Assembly: GCF_048263965.1 (NCBI RefSeq)
Contig: NZ_JBLXDO010000004.1
Location: forward strand, 62,001 to 126,000
Reading direction: 5' to 3'
DNA length: 64,000 bases
Source: Ferrimonas sp048263965
GTDB lineage: Bacteria > Pseudomonadota > Gammaproteobacteria > Enterobacterales > Shewanellaceae
The position numbers were made by a program, and so were the translations under genes. Under the pieces are notes generated by a model. It was not told the DNA's origin, did not search any database, and saw only the letters and a list, made by a program, of their open reading frames with translations. Positions 44,087 through 52,798 of the stretch are shown piece after piece; position 1 is the stretch's first letter, and every line of letters begins with the position of its first letter.

Positions 44087-45058
44087 ATGGGACGATTAGT
44101 GGACGGCGTATGGCAGGACGTCTGGTACGAAACAGAAGACACCAAGGGTAAGTTTCAGCGGGAGGAAGCCCAGCTGAGAAACTGGATTACCGCCGACGGC
44201 TCCCCGGGCCCCAGTGGTGAAGGGGGCTTCAAGGCGGAGTCCGGCCGCTACCACCTCTATGTCTCCCTGGCCTGCCCCTGGGCACACCGCACTCTGATTT
44301 ATCGCCAGCTCAAGGGGCTGGAGGAGCACATCAGTGTCTCTGTGGTCAGCCCTGACATGCTGGCACAGGGATGGACTTTCGACACCGACCGCGGCAGCAG
44401 TGGCGACCACCTGTTTGGCTTTGACCATATGCATCAGGTCTACACCAGGAACAACCCAAGCTACTCCGGCCGGGTCACTGTGCCCGTGCTGTGGGACAAG
44501 CAGCAGAACCGCATCGTCAGCAACGAGTCGTCGGAGATCATCCGCATGCTGAACTCGGAGTTCGACGCCATTACCGGCAATACCCTGGATCTCTACCCGG
44601 CGGCACTGCGGCCGGTCATCGATACGCTGAACGACTTTATCTACCCGACCATCAACAACGGGGTATACCGGGCAGGCTTCGCCACCAGCCAGGAAGCCTA
44701 CAGCGAAGCCTATGCCTCCCTGTTTGATGCCCTGGATAAGCTGGACAAGCGGCTGGCCGACAACCGCTATCTTACCGGCGACAGCCTGACAGAGGCGGAC
44801 TGGCGGCTGTTCACCACCCTGGTGCGCTTTGATGCTGTCTATGTGGGGCACTTCAAGTGCAACAAGCAGCGGATCGCCGACTACCCCAACCTGTCAGGCT
44901 ACCTGAGGGAGCTCTATCAGCAGCCGGGGATAGCTAACACCGTGGACCTGCACCACATCAAGCGTCACTACTACTTCAGCCACACCATGATCAACCCGAC
45001 CCAGGTGGTGCCCGAGGGCCCCCAGCTGGATCTGGACAGGCCCCACGGCCGAAGCTAA
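44087..45058 (+). CDS. yqjG: Glutathionyl-hydroquinone reductase (YqjG-type, Xi-class GST)
   Basis: A 323-residue Xi-class glutathione transferase. The catalytic Cys is in SLACPWAHRTLI, and TVPVLWDKQQNRIVSNESSE is the thioredoxin-fold GSH site; DLYPAALRPVIDTLNDFIYP and YLTGDSLTEADWRLFTTLVR are typical of this class. These enzymes reduce glutathionyl-hydroquinones with a second GSH in the cytoplasm. Start at 44087 follows GGGAG. It is tightly coupled to the pirin gene. Confidence 0.93.
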   Translation: MGRLVDGVWQDVWYETEDTKGKFQREEAQLRNWITADGSPGPSGEGGFKAESGRYHLYVSLACPWAHRTLIYRQLKGLEEHISVSVVSPDMLAQGWTFDTDRGSSGDHLFGFDHMHQVYTRNNPSYSGRVTVPVLWDKQQNRIVSNESSEIIRMLNSEFDAITGNTLDLYPAALRPVIDTLNDFIYPTINNGVYRAGFATSQEAYSEAYASLFDALDKLDKRLADNRYLTGDSLTEADWRLFTTLVRFDAVYVGHFKCNKQRIADYPNLSGYLRELYQQPGIANTVDLHHIKRHYYFSHTMINPTQVVPEGPQLDLDRPHGRS

Positions 45059-45070
45059 CCCCTCAGAGGC

Positions 45071-45301
45071 TCACACAGCCCGGCGACTGGACGCTCGCCG
45101 GGCCTTGACCATCTGTGTCAGGTTGATCACCACGCAGATGACATTCATCAGGGTCACCGGATAGGCCTCAATGGCCAGCCCATACCCCGCCATGATGAGG
45201 CACCCCAGGGAGTTGAAGGTTCTTAGAAAATAGACATTGGCCGATAACAGCGACACGGTGATCAGGGCTGAACCCAGGTACCCCAGTAGCTCCACACTCA
45301 T
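45071..45301 (-). CDS. Small three-TM membrane protein (SemiSWEET/CBU_0592-like)
   Basis: A 76-residue paralog-like protein of the one at 27295, with three hydrophobic segments and GYGLAIEAYPVTLMNVICVV at the core. The start at 45301 has GAGGA 7 bases upstream; the longer TTG start at 45307 is less likely. It lies 12 bases beyond the convergent reductase stop. Function unknown. Confidence 0.68.
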   Translation of the reverse strand: MSVELLGYLGSALITVSLLSANVYFLRTFNSLGCLIMAGYGLAIEAYPVTLMNVICVVINLTQMVKARRASSRRAV

Positions 45302-45358
45302 GGTCAAATCCTCAAGCAGGGTGAATCAGTGAGCGGGAGAGTGCTCTCCCGCCCGGGG

Positions 45359-46138
45359 TTACAGCGCCAGACCAGACTGATGCAGCCGATAGATGGTCTC
45401 CAGGGCGACCTCTGTCTCCAGCTCGATGCCCTGCTCAAGAGGGATGTTGCGTTTGCCCCAGAAGTTTTCCGCCCGCTTGTGATTGGCTGCCACGGCGCAG
45501 ATGGTGGCACCGCGCAGTCCACGGCGATGACACACGGTAAACAGGGCGGAGGCTTCCATCTCAATATTCTTCAGCCCAAGGTCGATAAGCTTTTGGATCC
45601 ACTCCGGGCTCTCGCCATAGAAGGAGTCGTCCGTTGAGGTGATTCCCCAATGCACCTGTGGGTCCTTATCGGCGCAGTACTCTTTGGCCACCTCGATCAG
45701 CCCGGCGGTGATCTCCAGGTCGGCGATGGCGGGGAAGTTGTCGGGCACGTAAAACTTGGAGGTGCCCTCGTTTTTCATCGCCCCTGTAGTCACCACCAGA
45801 TCGCCAATGTTGATCTCGTCCTGCAGCGCCGCACAGCTTCCCAGACGAATAAACACCTTGGCACCAATGTTGGCCAGCTCCTCGGCGGCGATGGCGGTAG
45901 AGGGGCAGCCCATGCCGGTAGAGGTCACCGAAACCCGCACCCCTTTGTAGTAACCCGTGTAGGTCTTGTGCTCCCGTTTGTGGGCCACCAGTTTGGCGTC
46001 CTCAAGATAGTTGGCTATGATGTCGGTGCGGAAAGGGTCTCCCGGGAGCAGGACGTACTCCGCCACATCCCCCTCCACCATACCGATATGGTATTGGCGG
46101 ATCCCCTTGGTCTTCTCATCCTTATTTACCACGGTCAT
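45359..46138 (-). CDS. Nucleoside phosphorylase, uridine phosphorylase-like
   Basis: A 259-residue NP-I family phosphorylase. Phosphate-site loop LPGDPFRTDIIANYL, the GSCAALQDEINIGDLVV block and the nucleoside-site NIEMEASALFTVCHRRG are visible. The family cleaves nucleosides with phosphate to base and ribose-1-phosphate in the cytoplasm. Sequence context points to uridine phosphorylase rather than purine enzymes, but this is not certain. Start at 46138 follows GGAGG; the earlier in-frame ATG at 46159 has no site. It is upstream of the small membrane protein gene in the same direction. Confidence 0.83.
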   Translation of the reverse strand: MTVVNKDEKTKGIRQYHIGMVEGDVAEYVLLPGDPFRTDIIANYLEDAKLVAHKREHKTYTGYYKGVRVSVTSTGMGCPSTAIAAEELANIGAKVFIRLGSCAALQDEINIGDLVVTTGAMKNEGTSKFYVPDNFPAIADLEITAGLIEVAKEYCADKDPQVHWGITSTDDSFYGESPEWIQKLIDLGLKNIEMEASALFTVCHRRGLRGATICAVAANHKRAENFWGKRNIPLEQGIELETEVALETIYRLHQSGLAL

Positions 46139-46263
46139 ACCAGGCCTCCAGCTCAACAAAGCTTTTTAAAAACAATAAGTAAATAACCGAAAGCTGCTGC
46201 TGTATCGGCAGTTTCCAGACATGGAGTCATGGTATCGGTGAGAGTCGGGGTCAAACAGATCCA

Positions 46264-46286
46264 GCGGGAAAAGCTGCTTTTCCCGC
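46264..46286 (-). terminator. Probable terminator hairpin of the LysR gene at 46323
   Basis: GCGGGAAAAG and CTTTTCCCGC are exact arms with a 3-base loop, 37 bases beyond the LysR stop. The T run is inside the 3' arm, not behind it, so termination efficiency is doubtful. Confidence 0.55.
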
Positions 46287-46322
46287 CAAGGCAGAACGGA
46301 TTATTGAAAGAGTTAAGTGAAA

Positions 46323-47237
46323 TCAGTCAGGGGAGGTGTTCAGGTGTGCCCGAACCACCTCGATCACCGCCTTCAACCTGTTAGGCAGGGCGGTACGAGA
46401 TGGGTAGACGGCGTACACCGGCATCGTCTGATCGGCCTTCCAGTCATCGAGCAGGGTGACCAGTTTCTCCGCCCCCGGCTGCTTGAGCAGCAGATAATCG
46501 GCGATATAGCCGATGCCCATACCCGCCACCACGGCATCCAGAATCACTTCGGCGCTGTCGATAACAAAGTTACCACTGACCTCTACCTCATGGCGCTGCT
46601 CTGCCTGGCTAAAGGACCAGCGGTGGTAATCCCGGGTCTTACTCTGGTAGGTGATGCAGTTGTGCCCCTCGAGGTCTCGGGGATGACGGGGGGCATCATG
46701 TCGGGTCAGATACTCCCGGGAGGCCAGCAGCAGGAAGCGGATATCACACAACCTCTGGGCGATATAGCCCGGGGTGATCTCATTGCTGGTGGTAAACCAC
46801 AGATCGACGTCATCCTCAAGCATATCCACCCGACAATCCCCCAGGGTGACCTCCAGGATCAGATCAGGATGGTCTCTGTTCAGCCGCTCGGCAATGGACT
46901 GAATGTATCTGGCCCCCAAGGAGTGGGACATGGCGATACGCACCCGGCCGCTGACTTCATCCCGGCAATCCATGACCTGGTCCGACGCCTGCTTCATCAT
47001 GCTGACCACCTGCTTGCAGGACTCGGCGTACATGGCCCCTTCACGGGTCAGGGTCAGGTGCCGGGAGTTCACCTTGATCAGCTTTACTCCCAGCCTCTGC
47101 TCCAGGTCCTTCACCTGCTTGCTGACATGGGAGATCGACACATCGAGCCGCTCGGCGGCCTTGGTAAAGCTGCCTGTTGATGCCACAGCATCAAACAGGA
47201 TCATCTGATAGGCATCGTATTTAATCTGCTTGTTCAT
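46323..47237 (-). CDS. LysR-family transcriptional regulator
   Basis: A 304-residue LysR protein: helix-turn-helix (about 18-62: GSFTKAAERLDVSISHVSKQ, VKDLEQRLGVKLI) and effector domain (about 95-300; VRIAMSHSLGARYIQSIAER, YPSRTALPNRLKAVIEVVRA). Most like the LysR group that controls single neighbouring genes with aliphatic or aromatic ligands. It reads in the same direction as the nucleoside phosphorylase gene downstream. Target unknown. Confidence 0.88.
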   Translation of the reverse strand: MNKQIKYDAYQMILFDAVASTGSFTKAAERLDVSISHVSKQVKDLEQRLGVKLIKVNSRHLTLTREGAMYAESCKQVVSMMKQASDQVMDCRDEVSGRVRIAMSHSLGARYIQSIAERLNRDHPDLILEVTLGDCRVDMLEDDVDLWFTTSNEITPGYIAQRLCDIRFLLLASREYLTRHDAPRHPRDLEGHNCITYQSKTRDYHRWSFSQAEQRHEVEVSGNFVIDSAEVILDAVVAGMGIGYIADYLLLKQPGAEKLVTLLDDWKADQTMPVYAVYPSRTALPNRLKAVIEVVRAHLNTSPD

Positions 47238-47598
47238 GATGAGGGCACCCGAGTCACGGCATCAGTGGAATCGCACTGTCTGTGGGCATCATACTGCAGA
47301 TTGCATCGATAGGAACTGAGATCGTGCTGAACAGACCGGAAGGTCAAAACGCGGACAAAAAAATGACCGGACCCACCGGACGCTGTCGGGATTGGCGGGA
47401 ACGGCCTTGAAAAACTGATTGGAAAATCCAACAATCGGCGCCCATCAGGCACCAAAATTGATGAATTTGTGGAAACGTAAGCGCTATCGCCTCACGCTCC
47501 TCCCATCCACTTATGCGGCAAGAGCGCAATCGCGGATAAGGTCAGACATTATGCAGCATTCGGAAATCCCGCAATGTAATCAAATGTAATGAGATCAC
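47238..47598. other. Intergenic region, 361 bases
   Basis: This lies between two minus-strand genes, so it holds the LysR promoter and the 3' end of the Na/Pi cotransporter unit. I see no terminator, RNA gene or repeat. Short reading frames in it have no protein-like composition. Confidence 0.5.
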
Positions 47599-49218
47599 TT
47601 ACACCTGCTCAGGCAGTGGGCCCATCAGCTCGAGACAGCTCACCCACTGCTTCTGCATATTCTGCAGGTGCTTGCTCAGGTTGGTGAGAACGATGAAGGT
47701 CTCCCCCTGGATCGCCTCCTCACGGATCCAGCCGTAGATGCGGTCGATAAACTCCAGGTGGTCCTTGCGGGCCTGGCGCTGAAGTTGATGCAAAGCCTCG
47801 GTATCAACAACCCGGTGGGGCTCTGCCAGCCAGCCAGTTATCTGCTCCAGCCTGGGCTGTTCCAGCTGAGTGCGCTCTCGCTTGAGGCGCATCAGCTCGC
47901 GGTCTGCCACCGAAGCATGGCGAAGATCTTCTCGTATGTCCTTGACCGCCTTGGTGGCATAGCCCAGGTGGCGCAGCAGTTTCAACGCCCGTAGCAAGGC
48001 TGGTTTTTCTCGCTCCTGAGCATGAGCCAGAACCTCCAGAATAAAGGCGCTCAATTGCCCCTCCCTATCCCTCAGTGCCCGGTACTCCTCCGGATAACTG
48101 GCCCTCGCCGGGGCATCCTCTGCCCCCCCAGTCGCCGACGGCATGGGCAGTTTCAGTACCCGATTGTTCACCAGGAGCGCCAGCTGACAGCATTCGCGCA
48201 GGGCCCGATCGATGGCCAGAGTGGCGATGGGCACCTGATCCGGTGGAATGTCCATCATCAGCCTGTCCATGGCGGGTGACGGCGTATGGAACATGCGTTT
48301 AAGCAGTTTGGCCAAGCCGCCCATCATGGGGAACACCAGCACCACCCCAATCAGGTTGAACAGACTGTGGAACACCACCAGCCCATAGAGGGGATCGGTA
48401 AAATTCAACCAGGGATAGAGATGGCCAAATACTGGGGTGATCAGGGGGTAGGCCAGGATGGAGGTCCCCAGATTAAACAGTACGTGGGCACCCGCCACCC
48501 TTCGCTTGTTGTCACTGCCCTTGAGACCGCCAACCACTATGGTGATGGTGGTGCCCAGATCGGCGCCGATGATGATCGCCGCCGCCGCCGGCAGATCCAC
48601 CAGCCCGGCGCTGAGCGCGTTGAGGGTAATCAGCATGGAAGCAGAGCTGGACTGGATGATGGCCGTAAACACCAGACCCACCAAAAGATAGGAGAAGTTG
48701 CCCAGGTGAGCATAGGCCTCCGGCCTGAACCCCTCCTTCAGGCCAGCAACGCTCTCTTTCATGGTATCCAGGCCAAAGATCAGCAGCCCTATGGCAAAGA
48801 GAGTCAGGCCAACGGCCCGTCGACGGCTGTGCTCCTCACCCCAGATATAGATGAGTCCCCCCACCCCCATCAGTGGCAACACTATGGTGGACAGCGACAA
48901 CTTGAACCCCAGCAGGGTCACCAGCCAGCCGGTGACTGTGGTCCCCAGGTTGGCACCGATGATCATGCCGATGGCGTTGGACAGGGGCAGCAGGCCGCTG
49001 CCCACCAGGGCAAGCACCATCAACCCCACCATGGAGCTGCTCTGCAAAACGGCGGTGGCCAGAGTGCCGCTGGCCACTGAGCCGGCATTGGAGCCTGTGG
49101 CACGAAGCAGCACCCGGCGAAAGGTATCCTCCCCCAGGGTGCCCAGTGCGCTCTCCAGCCGCTGCATGGCATAGAGGAAGATCCCCAGCCCGGCGACAAA
49201 CTCCAGCCAGTTTCCCAT
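47599..49218 (-). CDS. Na/Pi-cotransporter family protein with PhoU-like C-terminus
   Basis: A 539-residue inner-membrane protein. Two inverted Na/Pi repeats each carry a QSSS motif (LATAVLQSSSMVGLMVLALV and FTAIIQSSSASMLITLNALS). A cytosolic helical domain (about 320-539) resembles PhoU. The family (NptA/YjbB-like) exchanges phosphate with sodium; bacterial members such as YjbB export phosphate. Direction of transport cannot be told from sequence. Single gene. Confidence 0.9.
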   Translation of the reverse strand: MGNWLEFVAGLGIFLYAMQRLESALGTLGEDTFRRVLLRATGSNAGSVASGTLATAVLQSSSMVGLMVLALVGSGLLPLSNAIGMIIGANLGTTVTGWLVTLLGFKLSLSTIVLPLMGVGGLIYIWGEEHSRRRAVGLTLFAIGLLIFGLDTMKESVAGLKEGFRPEAYAHLGNFSYLLVGLVFTAIIQSSSASMLITLNALSAGLVDLPAAAAIIIGADLGTTITIVVGGLKGSDNKRRVAGAHVLFNLGTSILAYPLITPVFGHLYPWLNFTDPLYGLVVFHSLFNLIGVVLVFPMMGGLAKLLKRMFHTPSPAMDRLMMDIPPDQVPIATLAIDRALRECCQLALLVNNRVLKLPMPSATGGAEDAPARASYPEEYRALRDREGQLSAFILEVLAHAQEREKPALLRALKLLRHLGYATKAVKDIREDLRHASVADRELMRLKRERTQLEQPRLEQITGWLAEPHRVVDTEALHQLQRQARKDHLEFIDRIYGWIREEAIQGETFIVLTNLSKHLQNMQKQWVSCLELMGPLPEQV

Positions 49219-49362
49219 GGCGTCCGGCTCACTCCATTAAGCCCAATTCCCTTTAAGAATAGGCGAGTTAGCTGATTAAGGTCGTCCCTACGCCAGGATT
49301 TTCATTGCCAAGTTTCGGCCCGGCAGGATTGGGGTACCGGGCTGGCTGTTCAGCCTGGCAAA

Positions 49363-49391
49363 CAAAAAAGCGAGCCCGGAGGCTCGCTTTT
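49363..49391 (-). terminator. gcvP terminator (end of the glycine cleavage operon)
   Basis: AAAGCGAGCC and GGCTCGCTTT arms with a CGGA loop, followed by T residues on the minus strand, 22 bases beyond the gcvP stop. Confidence 0.88.
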
Positions 49392-49412
49392 CATTTCTGC
49401 TATTCGCAGCCC

Positions 49413-52292
49413 TTACTCCTGATAGGCGTCGATGGGCACACAGGCGCAGAACAGGTTGCGGTCGCCAAACACGTCATCGATGCGGTTCACCGTAGGCCAG
49501 AACTTGCCCTCGCGGGTAGCCTGGGTGGGGAAGGCCGCCAGCTCACGGCTGTAGGGGCGCTCACCGAAGGCCTCGTCCATGATGTCCGCCTGGGTGTGGG
49601 GGGCGTTGCGCAGCGGGTTGTTGTCCGCCGGCCACTCACCGGACTGCACCTTGTCGATCTCCTTGCGGATCTTGACCATGGCCTCGACGAAACGGTCCAG
49701 CTCCACCTGGGACTCGGACTCGGTAGGTTCCACCATCAGGGTGCCCGCCACCGGGAAGCTCATGGTAGGGGCGTGGAAACCGTAGTCCATCAGGCGCTTG
49801 GCTACGTCCATCTCGGTGACACCGCTGCTCTCCTTCAGGGGGCGCAGGTCGATGATGCACTCGTGGGCCACCCGGTCATTACGGCCGGTGTAGAGCACAG
49901 GATAGTGCGCGCCCAGCTTCTTGGCCAGGTAGTTGGCGGAGAGCATGGCCACCTGGGTAGACTCGGCCAGGCCGCGATCCCCAAGCATGGCGATGTACAT
50001 CCAGCTGATGGGCAGGATGCTGGCAGAGCCGTACTGGGCGCTGGAGACCGCCCCATTGTGCTGGGACTCGGCGCCGGTTTTCACCACGGAGTGGCCGGCC
50101 ACGAAGGGGGCCAGGTGCGCCTTGACGCCGATGGGGCCCATGCCGGGACCGCCGCCACCGTGAGGGATGGCAAAGGTCTTGTGCAGGTTCAGGTGGGACA
50201 CGTCGGAGCCGATGGAGCCCGGGGTGGTCACCCCAACCTGGGCGTTCATGTTGGCGCCATCCATGTACACCTGGCCGCCGGCCTGGTGGATGATGTCGCA
50301 GATCTCGCGCACCGTCTCCTCGTACACCCCATGGGTGGAGGGGTAGGTGATCATGCCGCAGCACAGGCGTTCGGCGTGCTCTTCCGCCTTGGCGCGCAGG
50401 TCATCCAGATCCACGTTGCCGTTGGCGTCACAGGCGGTCACCACCACCTTGAGGCTGGCCAGCATGGCGGAAGCCGGGTTGGTGCCGTGGGCGGAGCTTG
50501 GGATCAGGCAGATGTCACGATGGCCTTCACCGATGGACTCCTGATACTCCTTGATCGCCAGCAGACCGGCGTACTCACCGGAGGCGCCGGAGTTGGGCTG
50601 CATGCTCATGGCATCGTAACCGGTCACCTTCACCAGCCAGTCGGCCAGGGTGTCCACCATCTTGCGATACCCCTGGGCCTGCTCCTGGGGGCAAAAGGGG
50701 TGCATGTTGGCGAACTCGGGCCAGCTCACCGGCATCATCTCGGCGGTGGCGTTGAGCTTCATGGTGCAGGAGCCCAGGGAGATCATCGAGTGGTTCAGGG
50801 CCAGATCCTTGCCTTCCAGGCGACGGATGTAGCGCAGCATCTCGGTTTCGCTGTGGTAGGCGTTGAACACCTCGTGCTTGAGGATGGCGTCGCTGCGCAC
50901 CAGGGCATCATTCAGAGGGCTGCTGCTGGCCGCATCCAGAGAGTCCAGGTCCAGCTCGCCCTTGTCGACGATCACCGCAAACAGGGTCTTGAGCGCCTCG
51001 GCGGTGGTGGTCTCATCCAGGCTGACGCCCAGACGGTTGCCGCCGTCCACCCGCAGGTTCAGGCGGGCGACCTTGGCCCGGGCCAGCACCGCGTCCACAT
51101 CGCTCACCTCGAAGGTGAGGGTGTCAAACCAGCTGTCGTTCACCAGGGAGATGCCGGCACCCTTGAGCGCCGCCGCCAGAAGGGTGGTCAGGCGGTGGGT
51201 GCGCTCGGCGATGCGCTTGAGACCCTCTGGACCGTGGTAGACGGCGTAGAAGGAGGCCATGTTGGCCAACAGCACCTGGGCGGTACAGATGTTGGAGTTG
51301 GCCTTCTCACGACGGATGTGTTGCTCACGGGTCTGCATCGCCATCCGCAGGGCGGGCTTGCCCCGGGTGTCCTTGGACACACCGATGATACGCCCTGGCA
51401 TGGAGCGCTTGTAGGCGTCGCGGGTGGCGAAGAAGGCGGCGTGGGGACCACCATAGCCCATGGGCACACCGAAGCGCTGGGCACTGCCCAGCACCACGTC
51501 GGCACCCAGCTCGGCGGGGGCGGTCAGTTTCACCAGGGCCAGCAGGTCGGAGGCGACACAGACGATACCCTTTTTGGCCTTCACCGCCTCGGCGATGGAG
51601 GAGAAATCGGTCACCTGACCGCTGCGGTCAGGGTATTGCAGCAACACGCCGAAGATGTCGTGATCCGCCGCTTCCTCGGCCGGGCCCACCTGCACCTCGA
51701 TGTTCAGGTGCTTGGCCCGGGTCACCACCACGTCGATGGTCTGGGGGAAGAGGTTGTCGGCGATGTAGAACAGGTTGGATTTCTTGTTCTTGGACACCCG
51801 CTTGGCCAGGGCCATCGCCTCGGCGGCGGCGGTGCCCTCATCCAGCAGGGAGGCAGAGGCCAAGTCCAGACCGGTCAGGTCCATGGTCAGCTGCTGGAAG
51901 TTGAGGATCGCTTCCAGGCGGCCCTGGGCGATCTCCGGCTGATAGGGGGTGTAGGCGGTGTACCAGCCCGGGTTTTCCAGCACGTTACGCTGAATCACAT
52001 GGGGCACATGGGTGTTGTAGTAACCCATGCCGATGTAGGAGGTAAACACTTGGTTTTGCTCGGCAAAGCCGCGCAGTGTTCCCAAGGCGTCCACTTCGCG
52101 CTGAGGATCGCCGATCCCCAGGGGGCCCTGAAGACGAATCCCTTCCGGCACGATCTGGCCGGTGAGATCCTCCAGAGAGGTCGCGCCGACGAACTCCAGC
52201 ATCTGCTGACGCTGTGCCAGGGTGGGGCCAATATGGCGGGGAAGGAACTCGTCCCGGTTAAACAGTTGGGACAGAGACTGCTGCTCGCTCAT
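49413..52292 (-). CDS. gcvP: Glycine dehydrogenase (decarboxylating), P protein
   Basis: The 959-residue P protein removes CO2 from glycine and loads the aminomethyl group on lipoyl-GcvH. The PLP lysine is in SHLNLHKTFAIPHGGGGPGM; the N-terminal half has the PVTLAQRQQMLEFV-like opening and GYYNTHVPHVIQRNVLENP. Length matches the fused single-chain enzyme. The start is 52292 (MSEQQSLSQLF); a longer frame upstream runs through a terminator. It is last in gcvT-gcvH-gcvP, and a terminator separates it from gcvH. Confidence 0.97.
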   Translation of the reverse strand: MSEQQSLSQLFNRDEFLPRHIGPTLAQRQQMLEFVGATSLEDLTGQIVPEGIRLQGPLGIGDPQREVDALGTLRGFAEQNQVFTSYIGMGYYNTHVPHVIQRNVLENPGWYTAYTPYQPEIAQGRLEAILNFQQLTMDLTGLDLASASLLDEGTAAAEAMALAKRVSKNKKSNLFYIADNLFPQTIDVVVTRAKHLNIEVQVGPAEEAADHDIFGVLLQYPDRSGQVTDFSSIAEAVKAKKGIVCVASDLLALVKLTAPAELGADVVLGSAQRFGVPMGYGGPHAAFFATRDAYKRSMPGRIIGVSKDTRGKPALRMAMQTREQHIRREKANSNICTAQVLLANMASFYAVYHGPEGLKRIAERTHRLTTLLAAALKGAGISLVNDSWFDTLTFEVSDVDAVLARAKVARLNLRVDGGNRLGVSLDETTTAEALKTLFAVIVDKGELDLDSLDAASSSPLNDALVRSDAILKHEVFNAYHSETEMLRYIRRLEGKDLALNHSMISLGSCTMKLNATAEMMPVSWPEFANMHPFCPQEQAQGYRKMVDTLADWLVKVTGYDAMSMQPNSGASGEYAGLLAIKEYQESIGEGHRDICLIPSSAHGTNPASAMLASLKVVVTACDANGNVDLDDLRAKAEEHAERLCCGMITYPSTHGVYEETVREICDIIHQAGGQVYMDGANMNAQVGVTTPGSIGSDVSHLNLHKTFAIPHGGGGPGMGPIGVKAHLAPFVAGHSVVKTGAESQHNGAVSSAQYGSASILPISWMYIAMLGDRGLAESTQVAMLSANYLAKKLGAHYPVLYTGRNDRVAHECIIDLRPLKESSGVTEMDVAKRLMDYGFHAPTMSFPVAGTLMVEPTESESQVELDRFVEAMVKIRKEIDKVQSGEWPADNNPLRNAPHTQADIMDEAFGERPYSRELAAFPTQATREGKFWPTVNRIDDVFGDRNLFCACVPIDAYQE

Positions 52293-52347
52293 TATCCAAT
52301 AATCCTTGTGATGCCGCGTCCAGGGTACAGGGCGGCTCAGATAAGAA

Positions 52348-52373
52348 GACAAAAGCCCCTCTGCGGGGGCTTT
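52348..52373 (-). terminator. Intra-operon terminator between gcvH and gcvP
   Basis: AAAGCCCC and GGGGCTTT arms are followed by TTTTGTC on the minus strand, 15 bases past the gcvH stop and 56 bases before the gcvP start. It may set a lower level of P protein relative to GcvH. Confidence 0.75.
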
Positions 52374-52387
52374 AATCAGTCGGTATG

Positions 52388-52777
52388 TTACTCGTCGTCG
52401 ATGACGGCCTGGTAGCCTTCCGCATCCAGCAGGTTGGCCAGCTCGGCCTCGTCGCTGATGCGCACGCGGAACAGCCAACCGTCACCGAAGGGGTCGCTGT
52501 TGACCAGCTCAGGGCTGTCTTCCAGCTCCTCGTTGATGGCCACCACCTCACCGGTCAGAGGGGAGTAAACGTCGGAGGCCGCCTTAACGGACTCGGCCAC
52601 GGCGGTGTCGTCGCCGGCGTTTACTTCGTCGCCCACGTCAGGCAGATCCACGAACACCATGTCACCCAGCAGCTCCTGGGCGTGCTCGGTGATGCCGATG
52701 GTGTACTCGTTGTCACCCTCGGGACGGATCCACTCGTGGGAGCTGGTGTACTTCAGTTCGGATGGAATGTTGCTCAT
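52388..52777 (-). CDS. gcvH: Glycine cleavage system H protein
   Basis: A 129-residue lipoyl carrier protein. The modified Lys is K65 in ESVKAASDVYSPLTGEVV, and LGDMVFVDLPDVGDEV and NSDPFGDGWLFRV are typical. It shuttles the aminomethyl group between P, T and L proteins. Start at 52777 is standard, 21 bases after the gcvT stop. The L protein gene is not in the window. Confidence 0.97.
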   Translation of the reverse strand: MSNIPSELKYTSSHEWIRPEGDNEYTIGITEHAQELLGDMVFVDLPDVGDEVNAGDDTAVAESVKAASDVYSPLTGEVVAINEELEDSPELVNSDPFGDGWLFRVRISDEAELANLLDAEGYQAVIDDE

Positions 52778-52798
52778 TGTTGTTTCCCCATCAATCTC

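Noticed and set aside
49305..52415. 1036-codon open frame opposite gcvP
   Set aside because: gcvP is unmistakable on the minus strand. The antisense frame is open only because of codon bias at high GC.
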